Shown here: in pieces, positions 26,881-34,111 of the stretch
Position numbering within the stretch: position 1 is the first letter of the stretch
Layout: the number at the start of each line of letters is the position of its first letter
Assembly (NCBI RefSeq): GCF_014058685.1
Contig: NZ_CP059055.1
Coordinates: 868,001 to 932,000 of the forward strand
Source: Lactobacillus johnsonii
GTDB taxonomy: Bacteria; Bacillota; Bacilli; Lactobacillales; Lactobacillaceae
Length of the DNA: 64,000 nt
Direction: 5' to 3'
Position numbers and translations under genes: made by a program
Notes under the pieces: generated by a model
Databases searched by the model: none
The model's input: the letters and a program-made list of their open reading frames with translations, nothing else
What the model was told of the DNA's origin: nothing

Positions 26881-27088
26881 TCTTTGTAAGCCTTAAATCT
26901 AAGAATATTTTTATTGAACAGATTACTGTACAGAAAAAAGATAAATCAATTAGGACAAAATATAAATTATAATGTGTAGTTATAAGAGAATGCTATGTAC
27001 TTTTATAGTATGACAAAGGTAATATGAAAGGCTATATTACTTTTTAAAAGTTAATTCAGAAAAAGATAAGATAGTAAGAGTGATAATT

Positions 27089-27904
27089 ATGAAGATAGCG
27101 AATGGATTAAAACAAATTAGAAAAATGTTAGGGCTTAGTCAGGAAAAAATGGCAGGTAATATTCTAACTAAATCATATTATTCAAAAATTGAGCGAGGAG
27201 AGTTTGAAATAAAAGCTTGTGATTTAGTAAAAATTTTGGAATTGCATGATATAAAGCCGTCTAAATTTTTCTCCATGTTAGAAAAGAATAATAAGAAATC
27301 AAAATATGATTATTATATAGATGCTTTAAGAGAAAGTTATTATGAAAATGACTTGATTAGGATTCAGAAAGTAGTAGATAGTTTAAAGAATGAACATCAC
27401 GATAGACGAATTAATATTTTATTAGCACTTGCAGTCTTATTAGAAGCAAATCTAGAAGGTAACAGAGATAGAATACCTATTTCAGAAATAAATACAATTA
27501 AGAACTTAATTTTTGAAACTGACAATTGGGATAAATATAGTTTGTGTTTATTTTCAATGTCTATGAATTTATTTAATATTGAGGAATTAAATGTGATAAT
27601 GCGGCAAATCTTAGATAAATGTCATCATTATGCAAGTAATGATTTAAAAAAATTTATGTCAGCTATTCTGGTAAATTATTTAGATTATTCTTTTCGCTTT
27701 AGTAATCAAAATACAGAAACAGTTTGGCAATCGATAACACAGTTAAAACAAACAGAGCCAAAACCTAAAAATTGTTTTACGTTAATTATGGGAAAATATT
27801 ATGAAAGCTTGTTGAATAAGGATTATAAAAGAACACATGAAATTATAAACTTTTTGCAGCAAATAGGCATGAATGATTTTGTTAAAAAGATGTATAAAAA
27901 ATGA
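27089..27904 (+). CDS. Rgg/GadR/MutR-family transcriptional regulator
   Basis: A 271-residue cytosolic regulator. Residues about 2-57 are an XRE-type helix-turn-helix (GLKQIRKMLGLSQEKMAG, SYYSKIERGEF), and the rest is an all-helical repeat region typical of the Rgg peptide-binding C-domain. Rgg proteins usually sense short peptides re-imported by Opp and act on promoters next to their own gene. ATG 27089 is chosen; a GTG at 27080 is also in frame. It faces the downstream peptide ORFs and exporter. The gene is visibly richer in A/T than the flanking housekeeping genes, suggesting acquisition. No oligopeptide importer is in this window. Confidence 0.85.
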   Translation: MKIANGLKQIRKMLGLSQEKMAGNILTKSYYSKIERGEFEIKACDLVKILELHDIKPSKFFSMLEKNNKKSKYDYYIDALRESYYENDLIRIQKVVDSLKNEHHDRRINILLALAVLLEANLEGNRDRIPISEINTIKNLIFETDNWDKYSLCLFSMSMNLFNIEELNVIMRQILDKCHHYASNDLKKFMSAILVNYLDYSFRFSNQNTETVWQSITQLKQTEPKPKNCFTLIMGKYYESLLNKDYKRTHEIINFLQQIGMNDFVKKMYKK

Positions 27905-27925
27905 GTGTCATATGTGACACTTTTT
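27904..27925 (+). terminator. Hairpin at the regulator's stop codon, terminator or operator
   Basis: AGTGTCA, TATG loop, TGACACT and then five Ts. The stem begins inside the TGA stop. It reads as a terminator of the regulator gene, but the short perfect inverted repeat upstream of the peptide ORFs could also be a binding site. Confidence 0.65.
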
Positions 27926-27987
27926 AAATGCTGAAAATCCTAAACTAGTAATATAAGAATACAAAATTTAATAGATAGAGGTGAAAA

Positions 27988-28014
27988 GTGATGGGACCAT
28001 GTTTTCCTTTATAA
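27988..28014 (+). CDS. Very short ORF, 7-8 codons (VMGPCFPL): candidate leaderless peptide
   Basis: A strong AGAGGTGA ribosome site (27977-27984) is followed by GTG at 27988 and ATG at 27991, then a stop at 28014, giving MGPCFPL or one residue more. An in-frame stop just upstream rules out an N-terminal extension. A tiny hydrophobic ORF next to an Rgg regulator is the arrangement of SHP-type and leaderless signalling peptides (for example RopB with its 8-residue SIP). The Cys is notable. The residues VMGPC resemble VLGPS near the end of the next ORF. Expression is unproven; the ribosome site is the main support. Confidence 0.45.
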   Translation: MMGPCFPL

Positions 28015-28094
28015 ATCTAAAGAAGTCTAACCGATATGGAAAATTCCAAAGATACATAAAGTAATTGTTATGCTTGTATTAAGATAGGACTTGA

Positions 28095-28235
28095 ATGAAA
28101 AAAGATGATATTATGAAAGATTTAAATACATTTAGTGATTCATTAGGAAAATTACAAGAGGCAGAAAATCCAAGAGAAGAATTAGCGTGGTCGACATTTT
28201 CCGAGTTATATGTATTGGGACCTTCTGCAATGTAG
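28095..28235 (+). CDS. Small peptide, 46 aa, possible precursor peptide
   Basis: ATG 28095 to stop 28235, with a modest TAGGAC ribosome site. The product begins with a charged leader-like half (MKKDDIMKDLNTFSDSLGKL), a Glu/Asn/Pro-rich middle, and ends STFSELYVLGPSAM, a less charged tail. It has no signal peptide and no Cys. Its position directly ahead of an ABC exporter and an HExxH peptidase suggests a ribosomally made peptide that is cut and exported; this is inference. A second Met at residue 7 could be the start. Confidence 0.5.
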   Translation: MKKDDIMKDLNTFSDSLGKLQEAENPREELAWSTFSELYVLGPSAM

Positions 28236-28272
28236 TGAAAATATAATTTTTAAAGAAATGAGGTAATGCCTA

Positions 28273-29892
28273 ATGAAAGAAAAAGAAGTACAAATTAACT
28301 TGAAATGGGTGTTATCTGTTTTACCTGTTAACTTAATTGTTATTATCATTATCTTAGCAGTAACGAGTTCGTTTGAGGGAGTAATTAATGGTTACGTTTT
28401 AGGACAGATGACTAATATTTCTTTCCATAATTTTGCAAATGTTGGAACTTTTTTGCTTCTAGTATTTACTGCCTATTTAATTACTTATGTATCAGCCTAT
28501 CTATTTTTGTTAACTACTCAAAAGGCAATTCAATATTTAAATGAAAAGTTAAAGTATACTTTTTTTACTTCAGATTTTTATAAACAAAAGGATTTAAACG
28601 TAAGCTCATCAGACGTAATCAATAAGGTTACTAGTATTTCCAATCAAATTCAAAAGCAATATTTTCAGCCGCTATTTAATTTGATTCAGTGCTTAATGAC
28701 TATTATTTCAACTACAATTGTTGTTTTAAAAACTAATTTATTATTAGGGTTAATCTATATTATTCTTTCATTATTAAGTATGGTTCCTAATCAAATTGGT
28801 AAAAAAAGAATGAATCAAAAAATGGATTCATGGAGTGAGTGCAATTCATCGTTGATTACAGTCATGAAAGATATCTTCCAAGGGAAAAATGAAATTAGAA
28901 AATTTGACGTCAAAAATCTTTTCTTTAGAAAATTTATTAGCACGTTAAGCGAAGAGGAAGAGAGATATTTTCAATTAAATCGTGTTCAATTTTCCGTTCA
29001 ATTCTGTGCTTGGATGTGTTCTATTAGCGCTGACGTTATTCCAATGGGAGTTGGTCTGTTAATGGTGGCATATCATTTGGATGGCGTAGAAATAGGTACA
29101 ATTGTGACCTTGTCTTTGACCGCAGACCATGTTCTTGGTGGAATTCGTGAATTTTCAAGTTATCAAACACAAATTACAAGTACTAAAAACATTCGTAATA
29201 TTAAAATTATTCAAGATGATACTGATAAAGCGGTGAAAACTACCTCACAAAATCAACTCTCAGTGAATGGTATATCATTTGCTAGAGATAAAAAGTTGAT
29301 TTTTAAGCATGTTAATTTACAAATGAAAGATAGAGATAAGGTAATAATAACCGGAGATTCTGGAGTAGGAAAATCTACTTTGCTCAATATAATTTCTGGT
29401 CAATTAACTCCAATTTCTGGTCAAGTTAAATTTGGTCAAGGTTCGATTGCTTTGTCTGATTCAGTTCTAATTTCGCAAAAACCATGGTTGTTTAAAGGAA
29501 CTATTGCAGAGAACTTGTCTTTATATCAATCTTTCTCAGAAAAAAGATTGATAAAAGTGCTTAAAGAAGTTCACTTATGGAAAGAATTAGGCGCACAACC
29601 TTTGAATTTTGAAGTTGAAAGCAATGGGACTAATTTGTCAGGAGGACAAGCTCAAAGATTAGTGATTGCACGAGGCTTATTAAGAAAAAAGAATCTATTT
29701 TTACTTGATGAAATCACTTCAAGTCTAGATAAAGAAAATTCAACGAAGATTAGAACATTAATCTATCAATTACCAGTCATGATGATAGAAGTTGCACACA
29801 ATATAGATTTTAATTTGGTTAAGAAGTATAAGATTAAAATTTATACTTTAACAAAGGATGGGATCATTAATGAGCGACACCTGGAAAATTAG
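28273..29892 (+). CDS. ABC exporter, fused membrane and ATPase domains, no peptidase domain
   Basis: A 539-residue half-transporter. The N-terminal ~310 residues contain six membrane segments; the ATPase domain has Walker A GDSGVGKST near 361-369, signature LSGGQAQR near 455 and Walker B LFLLDEITSSLD near 475-486. The switch His is present (EVAHNID). It lacks the C39 peptidase domain of bacteriocin exporters, so any cleavage must come from another protein, possibly the HExxH protein translated next. Ribosome site GAGGTAA. It overlaps the metallopeptidase gene by 23 bp. Confidence 0.9.
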   Translation: MKEKEVQINLKWVLSVLPVNLIVIIIILAVTSSFEGVINGYVLGQMTNISFHNFANVGTFLLLVFTAYLITYVSAYLFLLTTQKAIQYLNEKLKYTFFTSDFYKQKDLNVSSSDVINKVTSISNQIQKQYFQPLFNLIQCLMTIISTTIVVLKTNLLLGLIYIILSLLSMVPNQIGKKRMNQKMDSWSECNSSLITVMKDIFQGKNEIRKFDVKNLFFRKFISTLSEEEERYFQLNRVQFSVQFCAWMCSISADVIPMGVGLLMVAYHLDGVEIGTIVTLSLTADHVLGGIREFSSYQTQITSTKNIRNIKIIQDDTDKAVKTTSQNQLSVNGISFARDKKLIFKHVNLQMKDRDKVIITGDSGVGKSTLLNIISGQLTPISGQVKFGQGSIALSDSVLISQKPWLFKGTIAENLSLYQSFSEKRLIKVLKEVHLWKELGAQPLNFEVESNGTNLSGGQAQRLVIARGLLRKKNLFLLDEITSSLDKENSTKIRTLIYQLPVMMIEVAHNIDFNLVKKYKIKIYTLTKDGIINERHLEN

Positions 29893-30582
29893 ATTAGGGG
29901 AAAATATTCTAGTTACGCAAAAAGAAGGTATAGAAAGTAATTTTGTAAGGTTAATTCATAACGAGTATGTTCCTCTGAGTGCTAAAATAGAAACTCATAA
30001 TTTGAAGAAAATAGGGTTCATGGCTAATGAATATTTGAAAACAGCTTTTGGCAAAAAATATAATTTTAAGATAAATTTTATGACAACTTTTAGTTCTAAA
30101 GTAATAATGCCTATTTATGTAGTAAAAACCAAAACTATTATCGTACCAAATAGATTAGTTTTGCTACAAAATAGTAATAATTTAATTGATCAAGAAGTTT
30201 TTTCTTTTTTGTGTATCATGAAATTGGACACGCTTTCTTAGATCAAAATAGAACATCTATATATAAATCTATGAAAATAAAGTCTATTTTTACATATTTA
30301 TGTGATAAATATAGTTTAGTAAAATTGAACATTAAAGATAAAACTTTAAGTTTAAATCTACAGCAAGTCTATAAAGAGTTTTTACCAGATTTTATAGCAA
30401 TGTTATTATTACAAAAACAATTTACAAACCTCTTTTATAGAGATTGGAATGCTTTCTTTGCTAGCTTTAATTACTTTAAAACTGATAAGGAAATTGTATC
30501 AATTTTTAATAAGGATCCACACGCAATAATTGAAGCTAGAATTTCTATCAGTAAACAAGCTGTTAAATATTTTAATATCTGA
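29870..30582 (+). CDS. HExxH metallopeptidase-like protein, split across two frames (frameshift or programmed -1 slip)
   Basis: Frame 1 starts at ATG 29870 behind AAAGGATGGG and ends at 30241. Frame 2, from about 30190 to 30582, encodes the zinc motif YHEIGHAFLDQ (HEIGH). Reading frame 1 to the T TTT TTG heptamer at 30205-30211 and then shifting -1 gives one protein of about 237 residues, with the HExxH near 117-121 and a possible third ligand in EFLPDF. The heptamer is in the correct phase for canonical -1 slippage. It is either a one-base deletion in a T run (a broken gene) or a programmed frameshift. No signal peptide or membrane segment, so it would act in the cytosol, plausibly on the peptide(s) encoded upstream. 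I do not recognise its peptidase family. Confidence 0.6.
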
Positions 30583-30604
30583 AAATTAAGATAACTACAC
30601 TTGG

Positions 30605-30635
30605 GGATCTAGGTGAAATTGGCCAGATCCTTTTT
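30605..30635 (+). terminator. Rho-independent terminator closing the peptide/exporter cassette
   Basis: GGATCT(A)GG pairs with CCAGATCC around TGAAATTGG, then five Ts; 23 bp after the metallopeptidase stop. Confidence 0.75.
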
Positions 30636-30759
30636 CTTTTTATTGAAAAAATCCTCTCCACCATTGATTAGCGTCTTACAACGCTTTTTCACATAATCGT
30701 GCTACGCTTGAGATAAGTATTGGTCTATTTTAGACAAAAGTGAAAGAGAGGTTAGTAAG

Positions 30760-30965
30760 ATGAAAGTTGAAGTTATTGGTGCATCTGGAATGGCAGAGTG
30801 GCTGACAAAGGAAAATCCGCAAACTGATATTACAGGCATCGTTAGACGTGAAAGTAAGGCTAAGGAAATCCTGGGTAATGATGCTAATCTAATTGTCGAT
30901 GATATTTTTGCCATCCATGATAGTATGATTAATAAATTTGATGTCATCATTGATGCTTTTGGTTT
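30760..30965 (+). pseudogene. Truncated NAD(P)-binding protein (NmrA/YwnB-like), 3' part lost
   Basis: About 68 N-terminal codons remain: the nucleotide-binding MKVEVIGASGMA, an IVRRESKAKEILG segment and FDVIIDAFG, all typical of NAD(P)H-binding Rossmann proteins of roughly 200 residues. After DAFG the frame runs into reversed IS sequence (LFGKQRRS) and stops at 31041. The helix after the glycine motif also looks short. It has a good ribosome site (AAAGAGAGGT), so a stub may still be translated, but it cannot be functional. Confidence 0.8.
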
Positions 30966-31486
30966 TCTCTTTGGGAAACAAAGGCGCTCAATTTTTTACA
31001 AATTCGTTTTCGACAGTAAGCTTGAGATTCTGCCGTTTTAAGTCTTTTACTTGTTTTTGAAGCTCTTGGATTTGTTGGTCTTTGCTTTTCATGAGATGGT
31101 CTGCCTTTCTTGTGATTAATGACATTCTCCTCATCTTCTTTATATTTGCGAAGCCAATTAAAGATCATGCCTGAGCTACGTAGCCCTAAATCTAATGAAA
31201 CCTGAGTGGCTGGTTCATCGTTAATCAATATTCTTTTAATGGCAGTTTTCTTAAATTCTACTGAATAAGAAGAATATGATTTATTCAAGATTTTTAAGCC
31301 GTGAAGGTCTATTAGACGGATTAAATAATATAAATTGTCAGGTCTTACTCTATATTCTCTACCTAGTTGAGATAGTGATTTATGATAACGCTCCCAATTA
31401 TTGTAGATGTAAATTTTGTCTTGCTTAGATAATTTAGACATAATAAAAACCTCGAAATTCTTGTCCGAATTTCGGGGTTCATATCA
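30966..31486 (-). mobile_element. Right fragment of an IS3-family element (orfA remnant and terminal repeat)
   Basis: On the minus strand from 31441 the OrfA N-terminus is intact (MSKLSKQDKIYIYNNWERYH, then LGLRSSGMIFNWLRKYKEDEE). Further on the normal coiled coil KSKDQQIQELQKQVKDLK lies in a different frame, so at least one frameshift has occurred. All of orfB is missing. The terminal repeat ends at 31486 as the complement of TGATATGAACCCC and agrees with the left fragment at 26551 for most of 25 positions. The left boundary of about 30966 is approximate. Confidence 0.8.
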
Positions 31487-31533
31487 TTTTTACCAAAACC
31501 TTATTCCTTTTTGTCTATTATTGAATAATTAAA

Positions 31534-31731
31534 TTAAGAGTTAGCTTGAATATAATCTAAAACTTGTTCAGCTTCTTCTACGGTATATTTAGCTTCTCCA
31601 GTTTTCATTGCATGGAGTTTTTCAACGGAAAGATGACTTGAAAAAGCAAGAGCAGTGTCATTGACATTATTCTTAACTTCAAATTCAATAATTGCATCGG
31701 ATAATTCTTCAGGACTCATTCTCTTCTTCAC
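31534..31731 (-). CDS. Small conserved-type protein, unknown
   Basis: A 65-residue acidic, helical protein starting MKKRMSPEELSDAIIEFEVK and ending in an EEAEQVLDYIQAN helix. No signal peptide, membrane segment or metal motif. The central part (LAFSSHLSVEKLHAMKTGE) resembles a small helix-turn-helix fold, but this is weak. It lies 15 bp downstream of signal peptidase on the same strand, so the two are probably co-transcribed. Function unknown. Confidence 0.65.
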   Translation of the reverse strand: MKKRMSPEELSDAIIEFEVKNNVNDTALAFSSHLSVEKLHAMKTGEAKYTVEEAEQVLDYIQANS

Positions 31732-31746
31732 ACTTTCTAAAATATA

Positions 31747-32316
31747 TTAGTACCAATTTATTTGATTAAATGGGAAATACCGTAATTTTACCTCACCAAT
31801 AATATCTTGTCTCTTGATAAATCCAATCATTCGGGAATCTTTAGAGACACTGCGGTGATCACCCATTACAAAGTACCAATTTTTAGGAACGCGTTTTACA
31901 TGATAAAGTTGTTCTAAACTAAAATTGTTAGTGTAAAGCTGACCTTTGGAAAGCTTTTTCTTGTACTCAGTCAAATATGGTTCTTTAATTGGCTTCCCAT
32001 TAATATACATTACATCATTTTTTGATTTAATGCTGTCTCCAGGCACTCCAATAATTCTTTTAATATATAGGGCACCTGGTTCATCTGGGGCTTTTAATAT
32101 TACAATGTCGCCCCGAGAAAGTTTAGAATGTCGTACTGCAATAACTCGGTCATTATTTTCAAAAGTTGGCTGCATCGATGGTCCACTGATAGTTTCATTA
32201 GCAAGTAAAAATCGAAATACAACTAAATATAATCCAATAATTATAATTGCTAAAATAAATACTTGTAGGAGCCAGTGACCAAAAGATTCAGCCGATTCAG
32301 TTTTATGTTTTGCCAT
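31747..32316 (-). CDS. lepB: Type I signal peptidase
   Basis: A 189-residue membrane-bound serine protease that removes signal peptides at the outer face. One N-terminal membrane segment (about 15-38); catalytic Ser47 in SGPSMQP and Lys86 in YIKRIIGVPGD; the MGDHRSVSKDSR box is present. ATG 32316 is used because AAGGAGC sits just before it; the frame opens earlier (32343), but that start has no ribosome site. Length is typical for Gram-positive SipS-type enzymes. Confidence 0.95.
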   Translation of the reverse strand: MAKHKTESAESFGHWLLQVFILAIIIIGLYLVVFRFLLANETISGPSMQPTFENNDRVIAVRHSKLSRGDIVILKAPDEPGALYIKRIIGVPGDSIKSKNDVMYINGKPIKEPYLTEYKKKLSKGQLYTNNFSLEQLYHVKRVPKNWYFVMGDHRSVSKDSRMIGFIKRQDIIGEVKLRYFPFNQINWY

Positions 32317-32405
32317 ATTTTTGCTCCTTAATTTTTGCATCACTTTTATTATACCTGTTTTTATTTCTTTTGAATGGTAAAATCATTGCATAAGGAAGAT
32401 ATAAA

Positions 32406-33134
32406 ATGAAGAAATATCAAAATAAACTTAACAAATTAGACAAAGAACTCAATTATTTACCACTTCATGAGCAAGTGATTGCCATTAATAATATAATTAC
32501 TAACCTAGAGAAAGGAAAAATTTTACAAAAATCACCTAATTCACTTGGCTTTTTACCCGATAGCTTAGATATAATGATAGAGAATACGGCAAGCAGCGAG
32601 AAGGCCCAAGAAGCAAATAACTTACTGAATAATTTTCGTAGCTTTCTTTCAAGAGAATATGGAATCTGGTCTTTGCCAAATTTGGAAACTGCTAAGTTAA
32701 TCAAACAAGAATATAATGCTAAATCAAGCTTAGAAATTATGGCGGGAAATGCATACTGGTCAAAAGCCTTAAGTGAGGTCGGTATAAAAGCGATCGCTAG
32801 TGATTCTTTTGCTTGGGCGAAAAGCTCAACAACAGGTGAATCTCCGATTTTTGAAACAGAAAATTTGGATGCCCTAAGTGCGATTAAAAAGCATCCCGAA
32901 GTTGATCTAATTATTTGCTCTTGGGCGCCCAATTTTGGGGAAGATGACGTAAATATTCTCAATCTTTATCGTCAGCTTGATTATCAGCCAGTTTTATTAT
33001 TTATTGGTGAAAAATTTGGAGCAACCAATTCTACTACTTTTTGGCAAGAGGCAAAAACTACGACTAATAAAAAGGTTAATCGGAGTTTTCGAAGCTTTGA
33101 TTTCATTAATGAAAAGGTGTTTGAGATAAAATAA
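32406..33134 (+). CDS. SAM-dependent methyltransferase-like protein
   Basis: A 242-residue protein. The C-terminal half has a Rossmann-like core: LEIMAGNAYWSKALSEVG (position of motif I, with an AGN in place of the usual GxG), IASDSFAW and VDLIICSWAPNFGEDDV. The N-terminal half is helical. The best guess is a small-molecule or RNA methyltransferase, but the degenerate motif I leaves doubt about SAM binding. Its stop overlaps the next ATG by 1 bp, and the third gene of the run is an rRNA methyltransferase. Confidence 0.6.
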   Translation: MKKYQNKLNKLDKELNYLPLHEQVIAINNIITNLEKGKILQKSPNSLGFLPDSLDIMIENTASSEKAQEANNLLNNFRSFLSREYGIWSLPNLETAKLIKQEYNAKSSLEIMAGNAYWSKALSEVGIKAIASDSFAWAKSSTTGESPIFETENLDALSAIKKHPEVDLIICSWAPNFGEDDVNILNLYRQLDYQPVLLFIGEKFGATNSTTFWQEAKTTTNKKVNRSFRSFDFINEKVFEIK

Positions 33135-34111
33135 TGAAAATAAAACGACTTAGTCTTTTAATAATTTCTTTTTTAGCTTTCTTAGGACTGGGCTTAATTT
33201 TGTCACGGCAGCAGTCTCAGAGAGCTGATCAAGTTTTAAGTAATAACGGTTTATCAAGCACATATTATGTTTTTAATCCTAAGAAAAAACACAATATTAA
33301 ACAGTTCCTAACTTATGTTAATAAAAATTTCTCTCATGATAAGGTGCAGATTCACTTTGAATCGGACTATATCCCAGACCGCGTTTTAATTTGGGCTAAC
33401 TATAATTTGAAAAGTCAACCGCTTGCTAAAGGAAGTTCTAGGTACTTTAGTAAAAATGACTTTGATGGAACAATTCCTTTTGCAGTTATCTCATCCGATA
33501 CTAAAGATCGAGTTGTAACCTTACAGAATAACCATTATCTAAAAGAGAATAATGATTATGTCACAATTATTGGTGAATTAAAGAAAAATAATGAGAGTCA
33601 AAATGGGGAGGCTGTTTACTATCTTTCAACTGGGATTAATCAGCCAACTGCAAAAGAATCAATTACCAACTATAAGGTAGTAGTAGATGGGTTGAATAAG
33701 AATGAGGCGAATGCCTTACAACATTATCTCCGGGGAAGTATGCAGATTAAGGACTTTAGTAAAACCTACAATAAGCAGCACGGGATCAGTCCAACTAAGA
33801 AATTAATCGGCGCAATTTTCTGTGTTGTAATTGCACTGATAGTTGCAGCAATTGCAGCGGTCCTAGCTGAAAATCCGGTAAACTTAAAATATGTTTCTAG
33901 TAAAATCTGGGCGCACTTATTGGCTGATTCTGGCTTACGTTTCTTTTTAGCCAATGGAATAATTGTTATTTTGACTAGTTTGGGTTTACAAACGTGGAGT
34001 TTTTACTCTAATCACAGTCAGTTATATGTCTTATTTTTAGTCGTTTTTGCAATGCAGATTATTACTTATGTATTAATGCTGCTGTTAATAAAAATTAAGA
34101 AGGAAAAATAA
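33134..34111 (+). CDS. Unknown membrane protein with large extracytoplasmic region
   Basis: A 325-residue protein with one N-terminal membrane segment (about 5-24), an extracytoplasmic region to about 225 (including YYVFNPKKKHNIKQFL and DRVLIWANYN), then three closely spaced membrane segments near 228-250, 272-292 and 298-320. No recognised domain. It overlaps both neighbours by 1 bp, so it is translationally tied to two methyltransferase-type genes although it looks unrelated to them. Confidence 0.7.
   Translation: MKIKRLSLLIISFLAFLGLGLILSRQQSQRADQVLSNNGLSSTYYVFNPKKKHNIKQFLTYVNKNFSHDKVQIHFESDYIPDRVLIWANYNLKSQPLAKGSSRYFSKNDFDGTIPFAVISSDTKDRVVTLQNNHYLKENNDYVTIIGELKKNNESQNGEAVYYLSTGINQPTAKESITNYKVVVDGLNKNEANALQHYLRGSMQIKDFSKTYNKQHGISPTKKLIGAIFCVVIALIVAAIAAVLAENPVNLKYVSSKIWAHLLADSGLRFFLANGIIVILTSLGLQTWSFYSNHSQLYVLFLVVFAMQIITYVLMLLLIKIKKEK

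Noticed and set aside
26940-26970. Second IS end near 26,948 (AATTAGGACA)
   Set aside because: Only about 10 bp resemble the inner part of the IS terminal repeat at 26,551; easily a chance match in AT-rich DNA.
27999-28064. 21-codon ORF (begins MFSFINLKKSNRYGK) in another frame
   Set aside because: It overlaps the 7-8-codon ORF, and the ribosome site is about 14 bp from its ATG, too far; kept only as an alternative if the tiny ORF proves untranslated.
32465-32962. 165-codon minus-strand ORF opposite the methyltransferase-like gene
   Set aside because: No ribosome site or protein-like family features, and it lies fully within a gene whose neighbours overlap it by single bases.
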